This document shows positions 40,839 to 49,644 of a stretch of DNA of 64,000 nt, piece by piece; the first letter of the stretch is position 1, and each line of letters begins with the position of its first letter. Below the pieces are notes generated by a model. It was not told the DNA's origin. It did no database searches and saw only the letters and a program-made list of their open reading frames with translations. Both the position numbers and the translations under genes were made by a program. Origin of the DNA: an uncultured Peptoniphilaceae bacterium (GTDB taxonomy: Bacteria; Bacillota; Clostridia; Tissierellales; Peptoniphilaceae); the NCBI GenBank assembly GCA_943912255.1, contig CALTTP010000005.1, positions 122,869-186,868 of the forward strand, in the 5' to 3' direction.

Positions 40839-41891
40839 TTACTTGCTTTTCATAATCTTTGGAACTAGGTCCATAATGCTGTAAAGTTTTATCAATAAAT
40901 TGGCGGATTCTTCTTCATCTAGGTTTTCTAACACATCATCATGGTCCCTTTTCTTATATCTTTTATCATAGTAGTTCTCACATAGAAGTCTTGCTACATA
41001 AGAAAGTTCCCCCTTTTCTATACGATCTATCAGTTTTTCAATATTCTCCTTTGAAATATAGCCTTGAAGTTTCTTTAAAGAGGCAATAAGTTGGGTTTTA
41101 TTTTCCCTTTGACCATACTCCTCCACAAGGTTACTAACTCTGTGTTCCATAGGAGATTTTATCAAAATGGTGTAGGAATTTCTCATGTTTTCCATAAGGG
41201 ACTTTGGTAGATTTATCCTTCCTATCTTCGAGGACTCTCCCTCTACAAAGACCCACCTATCCCTATACTTGTAAAGTTCTTCAAATAGTAGGGACTCAAA
41301 CATCTTTTGTGAAGGCTGCTCCTTTAATCCTACATGACCTAGAATGGAGCCTCTATGATTTGCAAGTGCTTCTAAGTCGATTGTGAGGATATCTTTTTTC
41401 TTTAACAGGTGTAAGATCTTGGTCTTTCCGCAACCTGTATTGCCATATAAAACAATTGGCTTAATGGACTTGGAAAGACGTTCCAAGTTTTCCCTAATGT
41501 ATTTTCTATAACCCTTATATCCATTTACAAGCCTATAGACCTTAATGTCCAATGAGTTTAATAGTCCTGTTAAGGATTTGCTTCTATATCCACCTCGGGA
41601 ACAAAAGATTACAATATTTTTATACCTATGCTCCAATTCTAAAATCTCAGACACCAAATCTGGCAATCTCTTGGAAACAAATTGTATTCCTTTTTTCTTT
41701 GCCAGTTCCGTTGACTGATGGACATATGTTTCTCCTGTGACCCTTCTTTCCTCATCAGTAAATAGATATAGATTTATTGCCCCAGGAATTGTCTCTGAAC
41801 TATATTCCAAAGGGGATCTAATATCCACATAAATTTTATCTTTAAGCTCTAAACTATCTTCATAACTTATATTCCAGTTCGTAATTATCAC
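40839..41891 (-). CDS. mnmH: tRNA 2-selenouridine synthase MnmH (SelU/YbbB)
   Basis: Replaces sulfur of 2-thiouridine at tRNA position 34 with selenium, using selenophosphate. N-terminal rhodanese domain with catalytic Cys97 in FCSRGGYRS; C-terminal P-loop domain with Walker A YGNTGCGKT (149-157). 350 aa, normal length. Its presence implies a selenophosphate synthase (selD) elsewhere. Start GTG 41891 is odd: the GAGGAG site runs directly into it with no spacer, so a rarer downstream start such as the ATT two codons on is possible. The promoter on the minus strand reads TGTACA, 17 bases, TATAAT. Divergent from the ABC transporter. Confidence 0.92.
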   Translation of the reverse strand: MIITNWNISYEDSLELKDKIYVDIRSPLEYSSETIPGAINLYLFTDEERRVTGETYVHQSTELAKKKGIQFVSKRLPDLVSEILELEHRYKNIVIFCSRGGYRSKSLTGLLNSLDIKVYRLVNGYKGYRKYIRENLERLSKSIKPIVLYGNTGCGKTKILHLLKKKDILTIDLEALANHRGSILGHVGLKEQPSQKMFESLLFEELYKYRDRWVFVEGESSKIGRINLPKSLMENMRNSYTILIKSPMEHRVSNLVEEYGQRENKTQLIASLKKLQGYISKENIEKLIDRIEKGELSYVARLLCENYYDKRYKKRDHDDVLENLDEEESANLLIKLYSIMDLVPKIMKSK

Positions 41892-41953
41892 TCCTCATAT
41901 GGTAAAATACTATTATAAGACTATTTTTAAAATTTGTACAGACAGGTGATTTA

Positions 41954-42655
41954 ATGAGTTATGTAGAAATGATTGACAGTGTAAAAACCTATGAAGTGGG
42001 TTCTAATAAAATATATGCAAATAATGGTGTGACTTTCGCCATAGAAAAGGGGGAGCTGGCCATAATAGTTGGTCCCAGTGGCGCTGGAAAGTCTACTGTT
42101 TTAAATATACTTGGGGGGATGGACAACAACGACTCTGGCCAGGTTATCGTAGATGGAAAGGATATTTCAAAGTTTAATGAAACAGAGCTTACCACTTATA
42201 GAAGGGATGACGTTGGCTTTGTATTTCAATTCTATAACTTAATACCCAATCTTACAACAAAGGAAAACGTAGAGCTGGCCTCACAGATAGTTTCCGATGC
42301 TAAGGATGCTACAGAAATTCTAAAGGAAGTTGGACTTGAAGGCAGGATTGACAACTTTCCTGCACAACTTTCCGGAGGAGAACAACAGAGGGTTGCCATT
42401 GCAAGAGCCTTAGCGAAAAATCCAAAGCTTTTACTCTGTGATGAACCTACAGGAGCATTGGATTATAAAACTGGGAAGTCTGTACTTAAACTATTGCAAA
42501 AAACTTGCAGAGAAACAGGGACGACAGTAATTCTAATAACACATAACCAAGCCTTGACACCTATTGCAGACAGGGTTATAGAAATTAACGATGCAAAGGT
42601 TAGAGATATTAAGCTTAATCCTAACCCAAAATCCATTGATGAAATAGAGTGGTAA
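41954..42655 (+). CDS. ABC transporter ATP-binding protein (LolD/MacB type), 233 aa
   Basis: ATPase for the FtsX-like permease encoded next. Walker A GPSGAGKST, Q-loop FVFQFYNLIPNLT, signature LSGGEQQRVAIARALA, Walker B LLLCDEPTGALD, H-loop ITHNQAL. These are the marks of the type VII (mechanotransmission) ABC family. Start ATG with AGGTGATT. The permease begins one base after its stop. Confidence 0.92.
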   Translation: MSYVEMIDSVKTYEVGSNKIYANNGVTFAIEKGELAIIVGPSGAGKSTVLNILGGMDNNDSGQVIVDGKDISKFNETELTTYRRDDVGFVFQFYNLIPNLTTKENVELASQIVSDAKDATEILKEVGLEGRIDNFPAQLSGGEQQRVAIARALAKNPKLLLCDEPTGALDYKTGKSVLKLLQKTCRETGTTVILITHNQALTPIADRVIEINDAKVRDIKLNPNPKSIDEIEW

Positions 42656-42656
42656 T

Positions 42657-45600
42657 ATGAAAGCTATAAACAAAGATATATTAAAAGAGATAATTAAATC
42701 CAAGGGTCGATTTTTGTCTATTTTGATTATGGTGGCCATTGGAGTCCTTGTCTTTGTAGGTCTAAAGGTCACAGGTCCGATCATGATAAATAGGGCGGAT
42801 AAGTTTTTAGACAAGACCAATGCTGCCGATTTAATCCTAAAATCCCAGGTGGGCTTAGAGAAAGAGGACATAGACATAGTTAAGTCCTATGGCGGATTTT
42901 CAGATTATGAAGTGGTCTATGAAAATGACTACTACAATAAAGATAAGAAGGTTATGAGGATTAACTCCATAAACGAAAAAATTTCTAAGCCGGAAGTGGT
43001 GGAGGGAAAACTTCCAGAAAAGTCTGGAGAGATTGCTTTAAATGTAAGCCAGATGGAAGAATATAAAATTGGAGACAATATCTCCCTTGAAAAGGAAGAT
43101 TTAAACCCCTACGGCTTTGAAGAGGAGGAGAAGGAGTTTTCCTTAAAGACCTATGACTATAAAGTTACAGGATTTGTAAGAAGTCCTAACTATGTTGACA
43201 ATGTGGAACTAGGTTCTACTAAACTTGGGGCAGGAGTCGTAGATGAACTTGGATTTATTCTAAAGGAAGACTTTAATGACGCCCAGTACTCGAAAGTGGA
43301 TATACTACTTAAATCCATTAAGGACAGGGGATTTGAGAACAAGGACTATAGAGAGAAGGCAAGAACCGCCAGAAAGGACTTGGAAAATCTATTTACAGGA
43401 AGAAAATCCACCGTCTATGAAAAAAATCGTCAAGATATAATCGACAGGATAAAGGACGGAGAAAAGAAGATAAAGCTTGCAAAAGACCAAATTCAGGATG
43501 GTAAAAATCAGATTGAAGACGTCAAGAAAAAGGTGCAAGAGGGATACCAAGACTACGAAAAACAAAAAGCTAAGTATGAAAAGTCCGTTGCCGATGGTAA
43601 AAAGAGTCTAGATGAGGGAAGAAAAGAGCTGCTTGCATCAAAGCCTTCCTTGGATAAGAGTAGAGAGGAACTGAAAAAGGGAAAGGCTGAGCTGGACAAG
43701 GCAAAGGAGCAAGTGGATAAGGGCAAGGAAGCTCTAGACAAGGGTAAGGCAGAGTATGAAGGAAACCTTAAAAAGGTAGAAGATGGGATAAATAATCTCA
43801 ATGCCAAGGAGGCAGAGCTTAAAAACTCCATCACTCAAATCGATCAAGCCTTGGTTAAGATAGAACAGGGAAAGGGTCGCCTTCCAGAACTTCAAGGGGA
43901 TTTAGAAAGGCTACAAAAGGCCAAAGGGGAACTTGAAGCGGGACTTTCTCAACTTAAGAACTCCATCTCAGAAGTGAGTCAAGGTATAGCCCAGCTTGAA
44001 GAGGCATTATCTCAAAACCCGGAAGATGAAAATATCAAGGTAAAACTTAAAGCTTTAAAGGCTCAAAAAAGGGATTTGGAAAGCCAAGTTTCACCCCTTG
44101 AAGCTAAATTGGGGCAGATAAATACAAATATAAGCCAGGTGCAAGGGGCAATCAATGAGATTAATAGTGGGATTTCAAAGGTTTCCGACCTTAAGGTTAA
44201 AAGGGATCAAGCAGTTGCGGGCCTTGAGACCATAAAGGTTGAAAGAAAGAAGTTGGAAGATGCAAAGCCTGCTCTTGCCCAGGCGAAGAAGACCTTGGAT
44301 GAACAGGAAAAGAAATGGCAGGAGGGCAAGGACCTCTACGATAAAAAGTTAAAGGAATACAATAAGGGAAAGGCGGAATTTGACCAAGGAGAAATTCAGT
44401 ACAATACCGCTATGGCCATTTTAAATGAAAACACAGCCCTTTGGGAAAAGGGTAAGGTTGAGGGAGCGGCAAAACTTAAGGAAGGCCTTCAAAAATTAAA
44501 GGATTCAGAAAAGGATATAGCTAAAAACGAAGAAGAGTTAAAGACTAAAGAAAAAGAAGCAGAAGATGAAATTGATAAAGCTCAGGAAAAGCTGGACAAT
44601 GCAGGAAGATTTTTGAAGGTGTTGATGAAGCCGGAATATGTAATCGACAGTAGAGAGAGTAGTGTCATACTTTACAATTACTATGATGAGGCATCAAGGC
44701 TTGACATCATCAGCAATATCTTCCCGGTGTTTTTCTTCTTTATAGCCATATTGGTATCTTTGACTACCATGACTAGAATGGTAGAGGAACAGAGGATTCA
44801 AATAGGTACATTGAAGGCTCTTGGATATAAGAATTTGGAGATAATGAAAAAGTATTTCATATATGGTGGAACTGCCTCTGTTATAGGTTCAATCCTAGGG
44901 GTAATCATAGGACATAAGCTGATTTCTCCAATAATCTTTGGAGCCTATGCCTCCCACTACATCATCGATAGTGGAAACATACCCTATAATTTAAAATATT
45001 CCTTGATAGCCATAGCCTTAGGTGTGCTATGTACCACCTTTGCAGGAGTGCTGGCTACTAATAACTCCCTACGAGAAAATGCAGCCTCTCTCCTTAGACC
45101 AAAACCACCAAAGAGCGGTGTAAGGATTTTACTGGAAAGGGTAGGGTTTATTTGGAATAAATTATCCTTTATGGAAAAGGTAACTATGAGAAACCTCTTT
45201 AGATACAAAAAGAGAATGCTAATGACCATTATAGGGATTTCTGGATGTACTGGACTTATCTTTATGGGCTTTGGTATAAAGGATTCTCTATCTTCAGTAA
45301 TGGAGAAACAGTATGGGGAAATTTTCCAATATGATACCATTGCCATATACAATGAAGATATAAGCCCTTCGGCTTTTAAAGAATACAAGGACTTGTTGGA
45401 AGATAAAAAGACCATTAGAAATTCAAAGTCCATTTTTATCGACAATTTAAAGGCGAATTCAAAGGTTGGGCCAGACAACGAGATAACCCTTATAGTTCCT
45501 GAAAACACAACGGATTTAATAGACTTTATTAAGTTGAGAGATAGAAAAACGGGAAATCCCCTTACTTTTAAAAAGGGTTCTGTAATAATATCAGAAAAAC

Positions 45601-46310
45601 TGGCAAAGATTAAAAGTATAAAAGTGGGAGACGATTTAGAGGTCAAGACAATTGACAATGCTTACCATAAACTTAAAGTGGGAGGAATTTCCGAGCTATA
45701 TGCAGGGCATAATATCTATATGCCAAGGGATTACTATGAAAAGATATTTGGTGAAGAGTTTAAATCAAATGGAGATATGATAATCTTTCAAAAGTCTTCT
45801 ACAAAGGATATAGACAAGTTGATTGAAGAAGTAAATGACAATAGAGCTGTAGTAAATGTACTAAATGTTGAAAACTACGCGAATATTTTTGACACTTTAC
45901 TAAATTCCCTAAATATCGTAGTCTTTGTCATTATAACCTTCTCCTGTATACTAGCTTTTGTAGTACTTTACAATTTAACCAATATCAATGTATCAGAAAG
46001 GCTAAGAGAATTATCCACCATTAAAGTCTTGGGATTTTACGACAAAGAGGTCACAGCCTATATTTATAGGGAGACTTTTATTCTTACCCTTATAGGAATA
46101 CTCTTTGGGTATTTAATAGGCTATTTGATGCACTTTATAATCATAAACAAACTTATTCCAGATAGTGCAATGCTGGATCCAAGACTACGTTGGACCAATT
46201 TCCTACTATCTGGACTAATAACCCTAGCCTTTGCCTTTGTGGTTATGGTAGTTATCCATAGAAAGCTTAAAAAAGTGGATATGGTGGAAGCTTTAAAGGC
46301 CATTGAATAA
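42657..46310 (+). CDS. FtsX-like ABC permease with a very long coiled coil, 1217 aa
   Basis: Membrane partner of the ATPase just upstream. First membrane span at ~17-37; external domain (~40-255); a long heptad-rich coiled coil (~261-648) with repeated LDKGKAEYE/LKKGKAELDKAKEQVDKG-type units and many Gln/Lys/Glu; three spans with FtsX features (~690-830, NLEIMKKYFIYGG); a second region with another span near 870; an external domain; then the final FtsX block with three spans (~1084-1210, LRELSTIKVLGFYDKEV). Type VII transporters move no substrate through the bilayer but transmit force outside; the coiled coil is probably an external stalk. Substrate unknown. TGATATG-type coupling with the ATPase gene. 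Confidence 0.85.
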   Translation: MKAINKDILKEIIKSKGRFLSILIMVAIGVLVFVGLKVTGPIMINRADKFLDKTNAADLILKSQVGLEKEDIDIVKSYGGFSDYEVVYENDYYNKDKKVMRINSINEKISKPEVVEGKLPEKSGEIALNVSQMEEYKIGDNISLEKEDLNPYGFEEEEKEFSLKTYDYKVTGFVRSPNYVDNVELGSTKLGAGVVDELGFILKEDFNDAQYSKVDILLKSIKDRGFENKDYREKARTARKDLENLFTGRKSTVYEKNRQDIIDRIKDGEKKIKLAKDQIQDGKNQIEDVKKKVQEGYQDYEKQKAKYEKSVADGKKSLDEGRKELLASKPSLDKSREELKKGKAELDKAKEQVDKGKEALDKGKAEYEGNLKKVEDGINNLNAKEAELKNSITQIDQALVKIEQGKGRLPELQGDLERLQKAKGELEAGLSQLKNSISEVSQGIAQLEEALSQNPEDENIKVKLKALKAQKRDLESQVSPLEAKLGQINTNISQVQGAINEINSGISKVSDLKVKRDQAVAGLETIKVERKKLEDAKPALAQAKKTLDEQEKKWQEGKDLYDKKLKEYNKGKAEFDQGEIQYNTAMAILNENTALWEKGKVEGAAKLKEGLQKLKDSEKDIAKNEEELKTKEKEAEDEIDKAQEKLDNAGRFLKVLMKPEYVIDSRESSVILYNYYDEASRLDIISNIFPVFFFFIAILVSLTTMTRMVEEQRIQIGTLKALGYKNLEIMKKYFIYGGTASVIGSILGVIIGHKLISPIIFGAYASHYIIDSGNIPYNLKYSLIAIALGVLCTTFAGVLATNNSLRENAASLLRPKPPKSGVRILLERVGFIWNKLSFMEKVTMRNLFRYKKRMLMTIIGISGCTGLIFMGFGIKDSLSSVMEKQYGEIFQYDTIAIYNEDISPSAFKEYKDLLEDKKTIRNSKSIFIDNLKANSKVGPDNEITLIVPENTTDLIDFIKLRDRKTGNPLTFKKGSVIISEKLAKIKSIKVGDDLEVKTIDNAYHKLKVGGISELYAGHNIYMPRDYYEKIFGEEFKSNGDMIIFQKSSTKDIDKLIEEVNDNRAVVNVLNVENYANIFDTLLNSLNIVVFVIITFSCILAFVVLYNLTNINVSERLRELSTIKVLGFYDKEVTAYIYRETFILTLIGILFGYLIGYLMHFIIINKLIPDSAMLDPRLRWTNFLLSGLITLAFAFVVMVVIHRKLKKVDMVEALKAIE

Positions 46311-46329
46311 AGAGAAAAGAGGAGGAATT

Positions 46330-47559
46330 ATGGCTAAAATCGGAATAATTGGAGGAGGAGCTTCGGGAATATTTGCATCTATCTTACTTTCCAGGTCTGG
46401 CCATGAAGTCCATGTCTTTGAAAGAAACGATAAATTGTTAAAAAAGCTATATGCTACGGGAAATGGCAGGTGCAACTTTACAAACTCCCATATAAATATA
46501 GAAAATTATCATGGAGAAAACCCGAAATTCCCCATGTCCATTATCAAAAACTTCAGTTACGAAAAATGTATAGAAATATTTAATCAAATGGGAATAAAAG
46601 AGCTGGAGCTGGAAGAGGGAAAGGTGTATCCCATGAGCCTTCAAGCAGAAACCGTAGCCACCTGCCTAATTTTAGAAGGAAAAGAAAATAATGTACAATT
46701 TCACCTTAATTCATATATAAAACAGATTGATTTTAAGAAAGGTATAAGGATTTTAAAATATGATAATAAAGAGTTTAAATGTGATTATTTAATAGTGGCT
46801 ACTGGTGGCAGGGCCATGGAAAAGTCCGGTTCCGATGGAAATGGCTACAAATTAGTAGAAGAACTGGGACATACCATAACCAAGACCTATCCGGGAATCG
46901 TACAGTTAAAGACAAAAGAGGAAATCTATAAGAAAATTCCAGGCACAAAAGTTCCTGGGAAAGTCTATCTAGTCACACAGGGATCTAAAACTTTGGAGCA
47001 ATTTTCCGATATCCTATTTACGGATTATGGAATTTCCGGCCCAGGAATATTACAGATATCTGGAAGGGCCATTGAAGAACTAAATAAGAATAGGGAAGTT
47101 TATGTTTCACTGGACTTACTTCCCTATTTTGAAGAAAATGAACTTTTTAATTTCCTAGTGGCATCCTTTAGCCAAAATGGATTTAAAAAGCCAGAAGATG
47201 CCCTTGCAGGTGTAATCAATAGGAATATTGCAGGAGCAATCTTAGAGGATTTAAAGATTTATCATCCTAGAGTGTCCAATTTATCCAAGGAGGACGTATT
47301 TAATATAAGTAAAAAGTGTAAGGATTTAAAATTACAAATCCAAGGCTATAAATCGGAAAAGGACGGACAAGTCACTTGTGGTGGGGTAAACACAAAAGAA
47401 TTAGACCCAAAGACCCTTAAATCCAAAATATATGATAGACTTTACTTAATAGGAGAAATTGTAGATGTAGATGGGGATTGTGGCGGCTACAATTTACATT
47501 GGGCTTGGGCTTCAGCCTATGCTTGTGCCAAGGCCATAAATGAGGTGGAAAATGTTTAA
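46330..47559 (+). CDS. NAD(P)/FAD-dependent oxidoreductase (HI0933/BaiN-like)
   Basis: A flavoprotein with N-terminal FAD-binding Rossmann motif (IGIIGGGASGIFASILLSRSG), LLKKLYATGNGRCNFTN typical of the family, VATGG, and the C-terminal GGVNTKELDPKTLKSK and GEIVDVDGDCGGYNLHWAWASA. Some relatives reduce bile-acid intermediates, but most are uncharacterised, so no substrate is proposed. 409 aa from ATG 46330, with AGAGGAGGA; an in-frame TTG further upstream would place that site within the gene. Its 3' end overlaps the next gene. Confidence 0.88.
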   Translation: MAKIGIIGGGASGIFASILLSRSGHEVHVFERNDKLLKKLYATGNGRCNFTNSHINIENYHGENPKFPMSIIKNFSYEKCIEIFNQMGIKELELEEGKVYPMSLQAETVATCLILEGKENNVQFHLNSYIKQIDFKKGIRILKYDNKEFKCDYLIVATGGRAMEKSGSDGNGYKLVEELGHTITKTYPGIVQLKTKEEIYKKIPGTKVPGKVYLVTQGSKTLEQFSDILFTDYGISGPGILQISGRAIEELNKNREVYVSLDLLPYFEENELFNFLVASFSQNGFKKPEDALAGVINRNIAGAILEDLKIYHPRVSNLSKEDVFNISKKCKDLKLQIQGYKSEKDGQVTCGGVNTKELDPKTLKSKIYDRLYLIGEIVDVDGDCGGYNLHWAWASAYACAKAINEVENV

Positions 47560-48844
47560 GATGACAAGAAAGCTCCAAGAGCTTACAAATAGAGGACAAG
47601 AAATAAAGATAGCTTTAGTAGGTAGTGGAAAGATGGGAACGGGACTGGTAAATCAAATCAGTCGTATAAAGGGAATGACCACTTCCATAATTGTGGAAGA
47701 GAAACTAGATAAGGCAAAACACGCCCTTATTTCTGCTGGAATCAAACCAGAGGATATTATCTTTACAAATAAAAAATCTCAAGCGGAACTGGCTATATCC
47801 AAGGGAAACTTTGTAATAACAGAGGACTATAGCATTGCCTGTGAAGTAAATTCCATTCAAGGCGTTGTAGATGCTACGGGCAACCCTCCCTTTGGAGCAA
47901 AGCTTGCAATTGAGACCATAGAGAATTACAAACACGTTATAATGTTAAATGTAGAATGTGATGCAGTTGTAGGTCCAATAATCTATGACATGGCAAAAAA
48001 ACACAATGTGGTATATACGGGAACTGCTGGTGATGAGCCAGGAGCCATTATGGAACTTGCTAACTTTGCCGTAGGGGCAGGTTTTAAATTACTTGCTGTA
48101 GGTAAGGGAAAGAACAATCCTCTTAACTTCTATGCAACAGAAGATGACCTAAGGCAAGAGGCAATTTCCAAAGGACTATATCCTAAGATGCTCACTGCTT
48201 TTGTAGACGGAACTAACACCATGATAGAATTGACTTCTGTGGCAAATGCCCTAGGCTTTACTCCTGACATACCAGGCTGTCATGGCCTTACTACTGATAT
48301 TGAGTCCATGGCAAAACAGTTTTCATTAAAAGAACAAGGTGGTATTTTAAACAACTACCGAATTGTAGACTTTTGCTTTGGAATTGCACCGGGAGTTTTT
48401 GCTGTAGTGACCCATGACACAAAAGAAGTTCACGACCTTATGGGCTATCTATCCATGGGCAAGGGACCTAATTATATACTTTACAGACCCTACCATCTAA
48501 CTAGTTTAGAGACTCCAATTACAATTTATAATGCAATAGTGGAAAAGGACTCTACCATAGTGCCAGAGAAGGGGCAAGTTTCTGATACCATCACCCTGGC
48601 AAAAAGGGATTTAAAAAAGGGACAGTATTTAGAGGGGATTGGAGGAAAGGACGTCTATGGGCAAATTATTAGCCATATAGACCAAAGGAAAAAGAACCTT
48701 CTTCCCATGGGACTTATTACTAAGAAGACAAAGCTAAAGGTGGATGTAAAAAAAGATCAACCTTTGACTTATGATATGGTAGAATTAGAAGAGGAACAGA
48801 CTATAATAAAACTACGACAAAAACAAGATGAATTAGGATTGTAA
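47552..48844 (+). CDS. NAD(P)-dependent dehydrogenase with C-terminal SAF domain, 430 aa
   Basis: The N-terminal domain is a Rossmann fold (KIALVGSGKMGTGLVNQI) of the homoserine-dehydrogenase-like superfamily, with GVVDATGNPPFGAKLA and YTGTAGDEPGAIMELANFA. The C-terminal ~90 residues form an SAF domain (TITLAKRDLKKGQYLEGIGG). Proteins of this build act on small sugar acids or amino-acid derivatives, but this subgroup's reaction is not known to me; database labels sometimes call them FlgA-like because of the SAF fold. ATG 47552 is chosen for GAGG at 47542-47545; ATG 47540 and 47561 are alternatives. It overlaps the flavoprotein gene by 8 bases. Confidence 0.8.
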   Translation: MFKMTRKLQELTNRGQEIKIALVGSGKMGTGLVNQISRIKGMTTSIIVEEKLDKAKHALISAGIKPEDIIFTNKKSQAELAISKGNFVITEDYSIACEVNSIQGVVDATGNPPFGAKLAIETIENYKHVIMLNVECDAVVGPIIYDMAKKHNVVYTGTAGDEPGAIMELANFAVGAGFKLLAVGKGKNNPLNFYATEDDLRQEAISKGLYPKMLTAFVDGTNTMIELTSVANALGFTPDIPGCHGLTTDIESMAKQFSLKEQGGILNNYRIVDFCFGIAPGVFAVVTHDTKEVHDLMGYLSMGKGPNYILYRPYHLTSLETPITIYNAIVEKDSTIVPEKGQVSDTITLAKRDLKKGQYLEGIGGKDVYGQIISHIDQRKKNLLPMGLITKKTKLKVDVKKDQPLTYDMVELEEEQTIIKLRQKQDELGL

Positions 48845-48856
48845 GGGGGGAGTCAA

Positions 48857-49333
48857 TTGAAGACATATGAGGATATTTTAAGTTCGTTCTTAGATGAGAT
48901 GATGAACTATAAAACCGTTAATGAAAAACTACAAAGGGTTTCAGAACTTATCTATGACAATATGAAAAATGTAATTTGGGCGGGATTTTATCTTATGGAT
49001 AGAGATGGAGTTTTAATCCTTGGACCCTATAAGGGAGAGCCAGCTTGTATTAGAATTCCTGTAGGTGATGGAGTTTGTGGAACTTCAGCACTGCTTATGG
49101 AAACCAAGAAGGTATATGATGTATCCAAATTCCCAGGCCATATCACCTGTGACGAGTCAGCAAAGTCGGAACTAGTAGTTCCCCTTATAAAAAATGACGC
49201 ATGCTATGGGGTCATAGACATAGATTCCGATATAATAAACAACTTTACAGAAGAAGACCAAGACTTTGTGGAGCAAATAAGAAATCTATTGGTTAATTCC
49301 ATAGATTTTAATGCAGAAGTTCTTGACAAATAA
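48857..49333 (+). CDS. msrC: Free methionine-(R)-sulfoxide reductase (GAF domain)
   Basis: Repairs free Met-R-sulfoxide in the cytoplasm. 158 aa, a single GAF domain. The three family cysteines are present: C64 in EPACIRIP, C74 in GVCGTS and C98 in PGHITCDE, with WAGFYL and the SELVVPL segment. Start TTG 48857 with AAGGGGGGAG. Follows the two oxidoreductase genes closely (12 bases), so it probably belongs to the same transcript. Confidence 0.92.
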   Translation: MKTYEDILSSFLDEMMNYKTVNEKLQRVSELIYDNMKNVIWAGFYLMDRDGVLILGPYKGEPACIRIPVGDGVCGTSALLMETKKVYDVSKFPGHITCDESAKSELVVPLIKNDACYGVIDIDSDIINNFTEEDQDFVEQIRNLLVNSIDFNAEVLDK

Positions 49334-49351
49334 AATCATTGATAATAGAAT
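49323..49351 (+). promoter_or_regulatory. Sigma-A promoter of ileS
   Basis: TTGACA (49323-49328), 17 bases, TAGAAT (49346-49351). The -35 is inside the last codons of msrC. Confidence 0.75.
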
Positions 49352-49354
49352 AGA

Positions 49355-49578
49355 AAACATTAAAGACTTAGAAAAGCCCGATTTTTTATGGAAGTTACAG
49401 AGAGATTCGGTTTGGTGAGACGAATTGCGGAAGTAAAAGATGTATCAGCTTGGAGTTTAATATTCGATAGGTAGAGTATTACGTTTTACGCGTTAAGTAA
49501 TTGAGTGGTGAAGCATTGTTCACAATTTGGGTGGTACCGCGGAAATTTCGTCCCTAGACTTTCTAGGGGCTTTTTTAA
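49355..49578 (+). promoter_or_regulatory. T-box leader, isoleucine specific, with terminator
   Basis: T-box element GGGTGGTACCGCGG at 49529-49542. Stem I motifs include CAGAGAGATTCGGTTTGGTGAG. The specifier is read as ATC (Ile) at 49444-49446, in the context TGTATCAGCTTGGAG, like that of the Bacillus ileS leader. Terminator CCCTAGA/TCTAGGG (49552-49568) and T run to 49576. The gene downstream is ileS, which agrees. Confidence 0.92.
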
Positions 49579-49644
49579 TGTCTAGAAAAGCATTAGTCTA
49601 GAACCACCATGTGAATTTGAAATAGAGATATGAAAGGGGAAATT

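Noticed and set aside
44984..45658. A 224-codon open frame on the minus strand
   Set aside because: Lies within the FtsX-like permease gene, whose frame is clearly coding on the plus strand.
47552..48844. FlgA-like flagellar protein
   Set aside because: Only the C-terminal SAF domain is shared with FlgA; the N-terminal two-thirds is an NAD(P)-binding dehydrogenase and there are no flagellar genes nearby.
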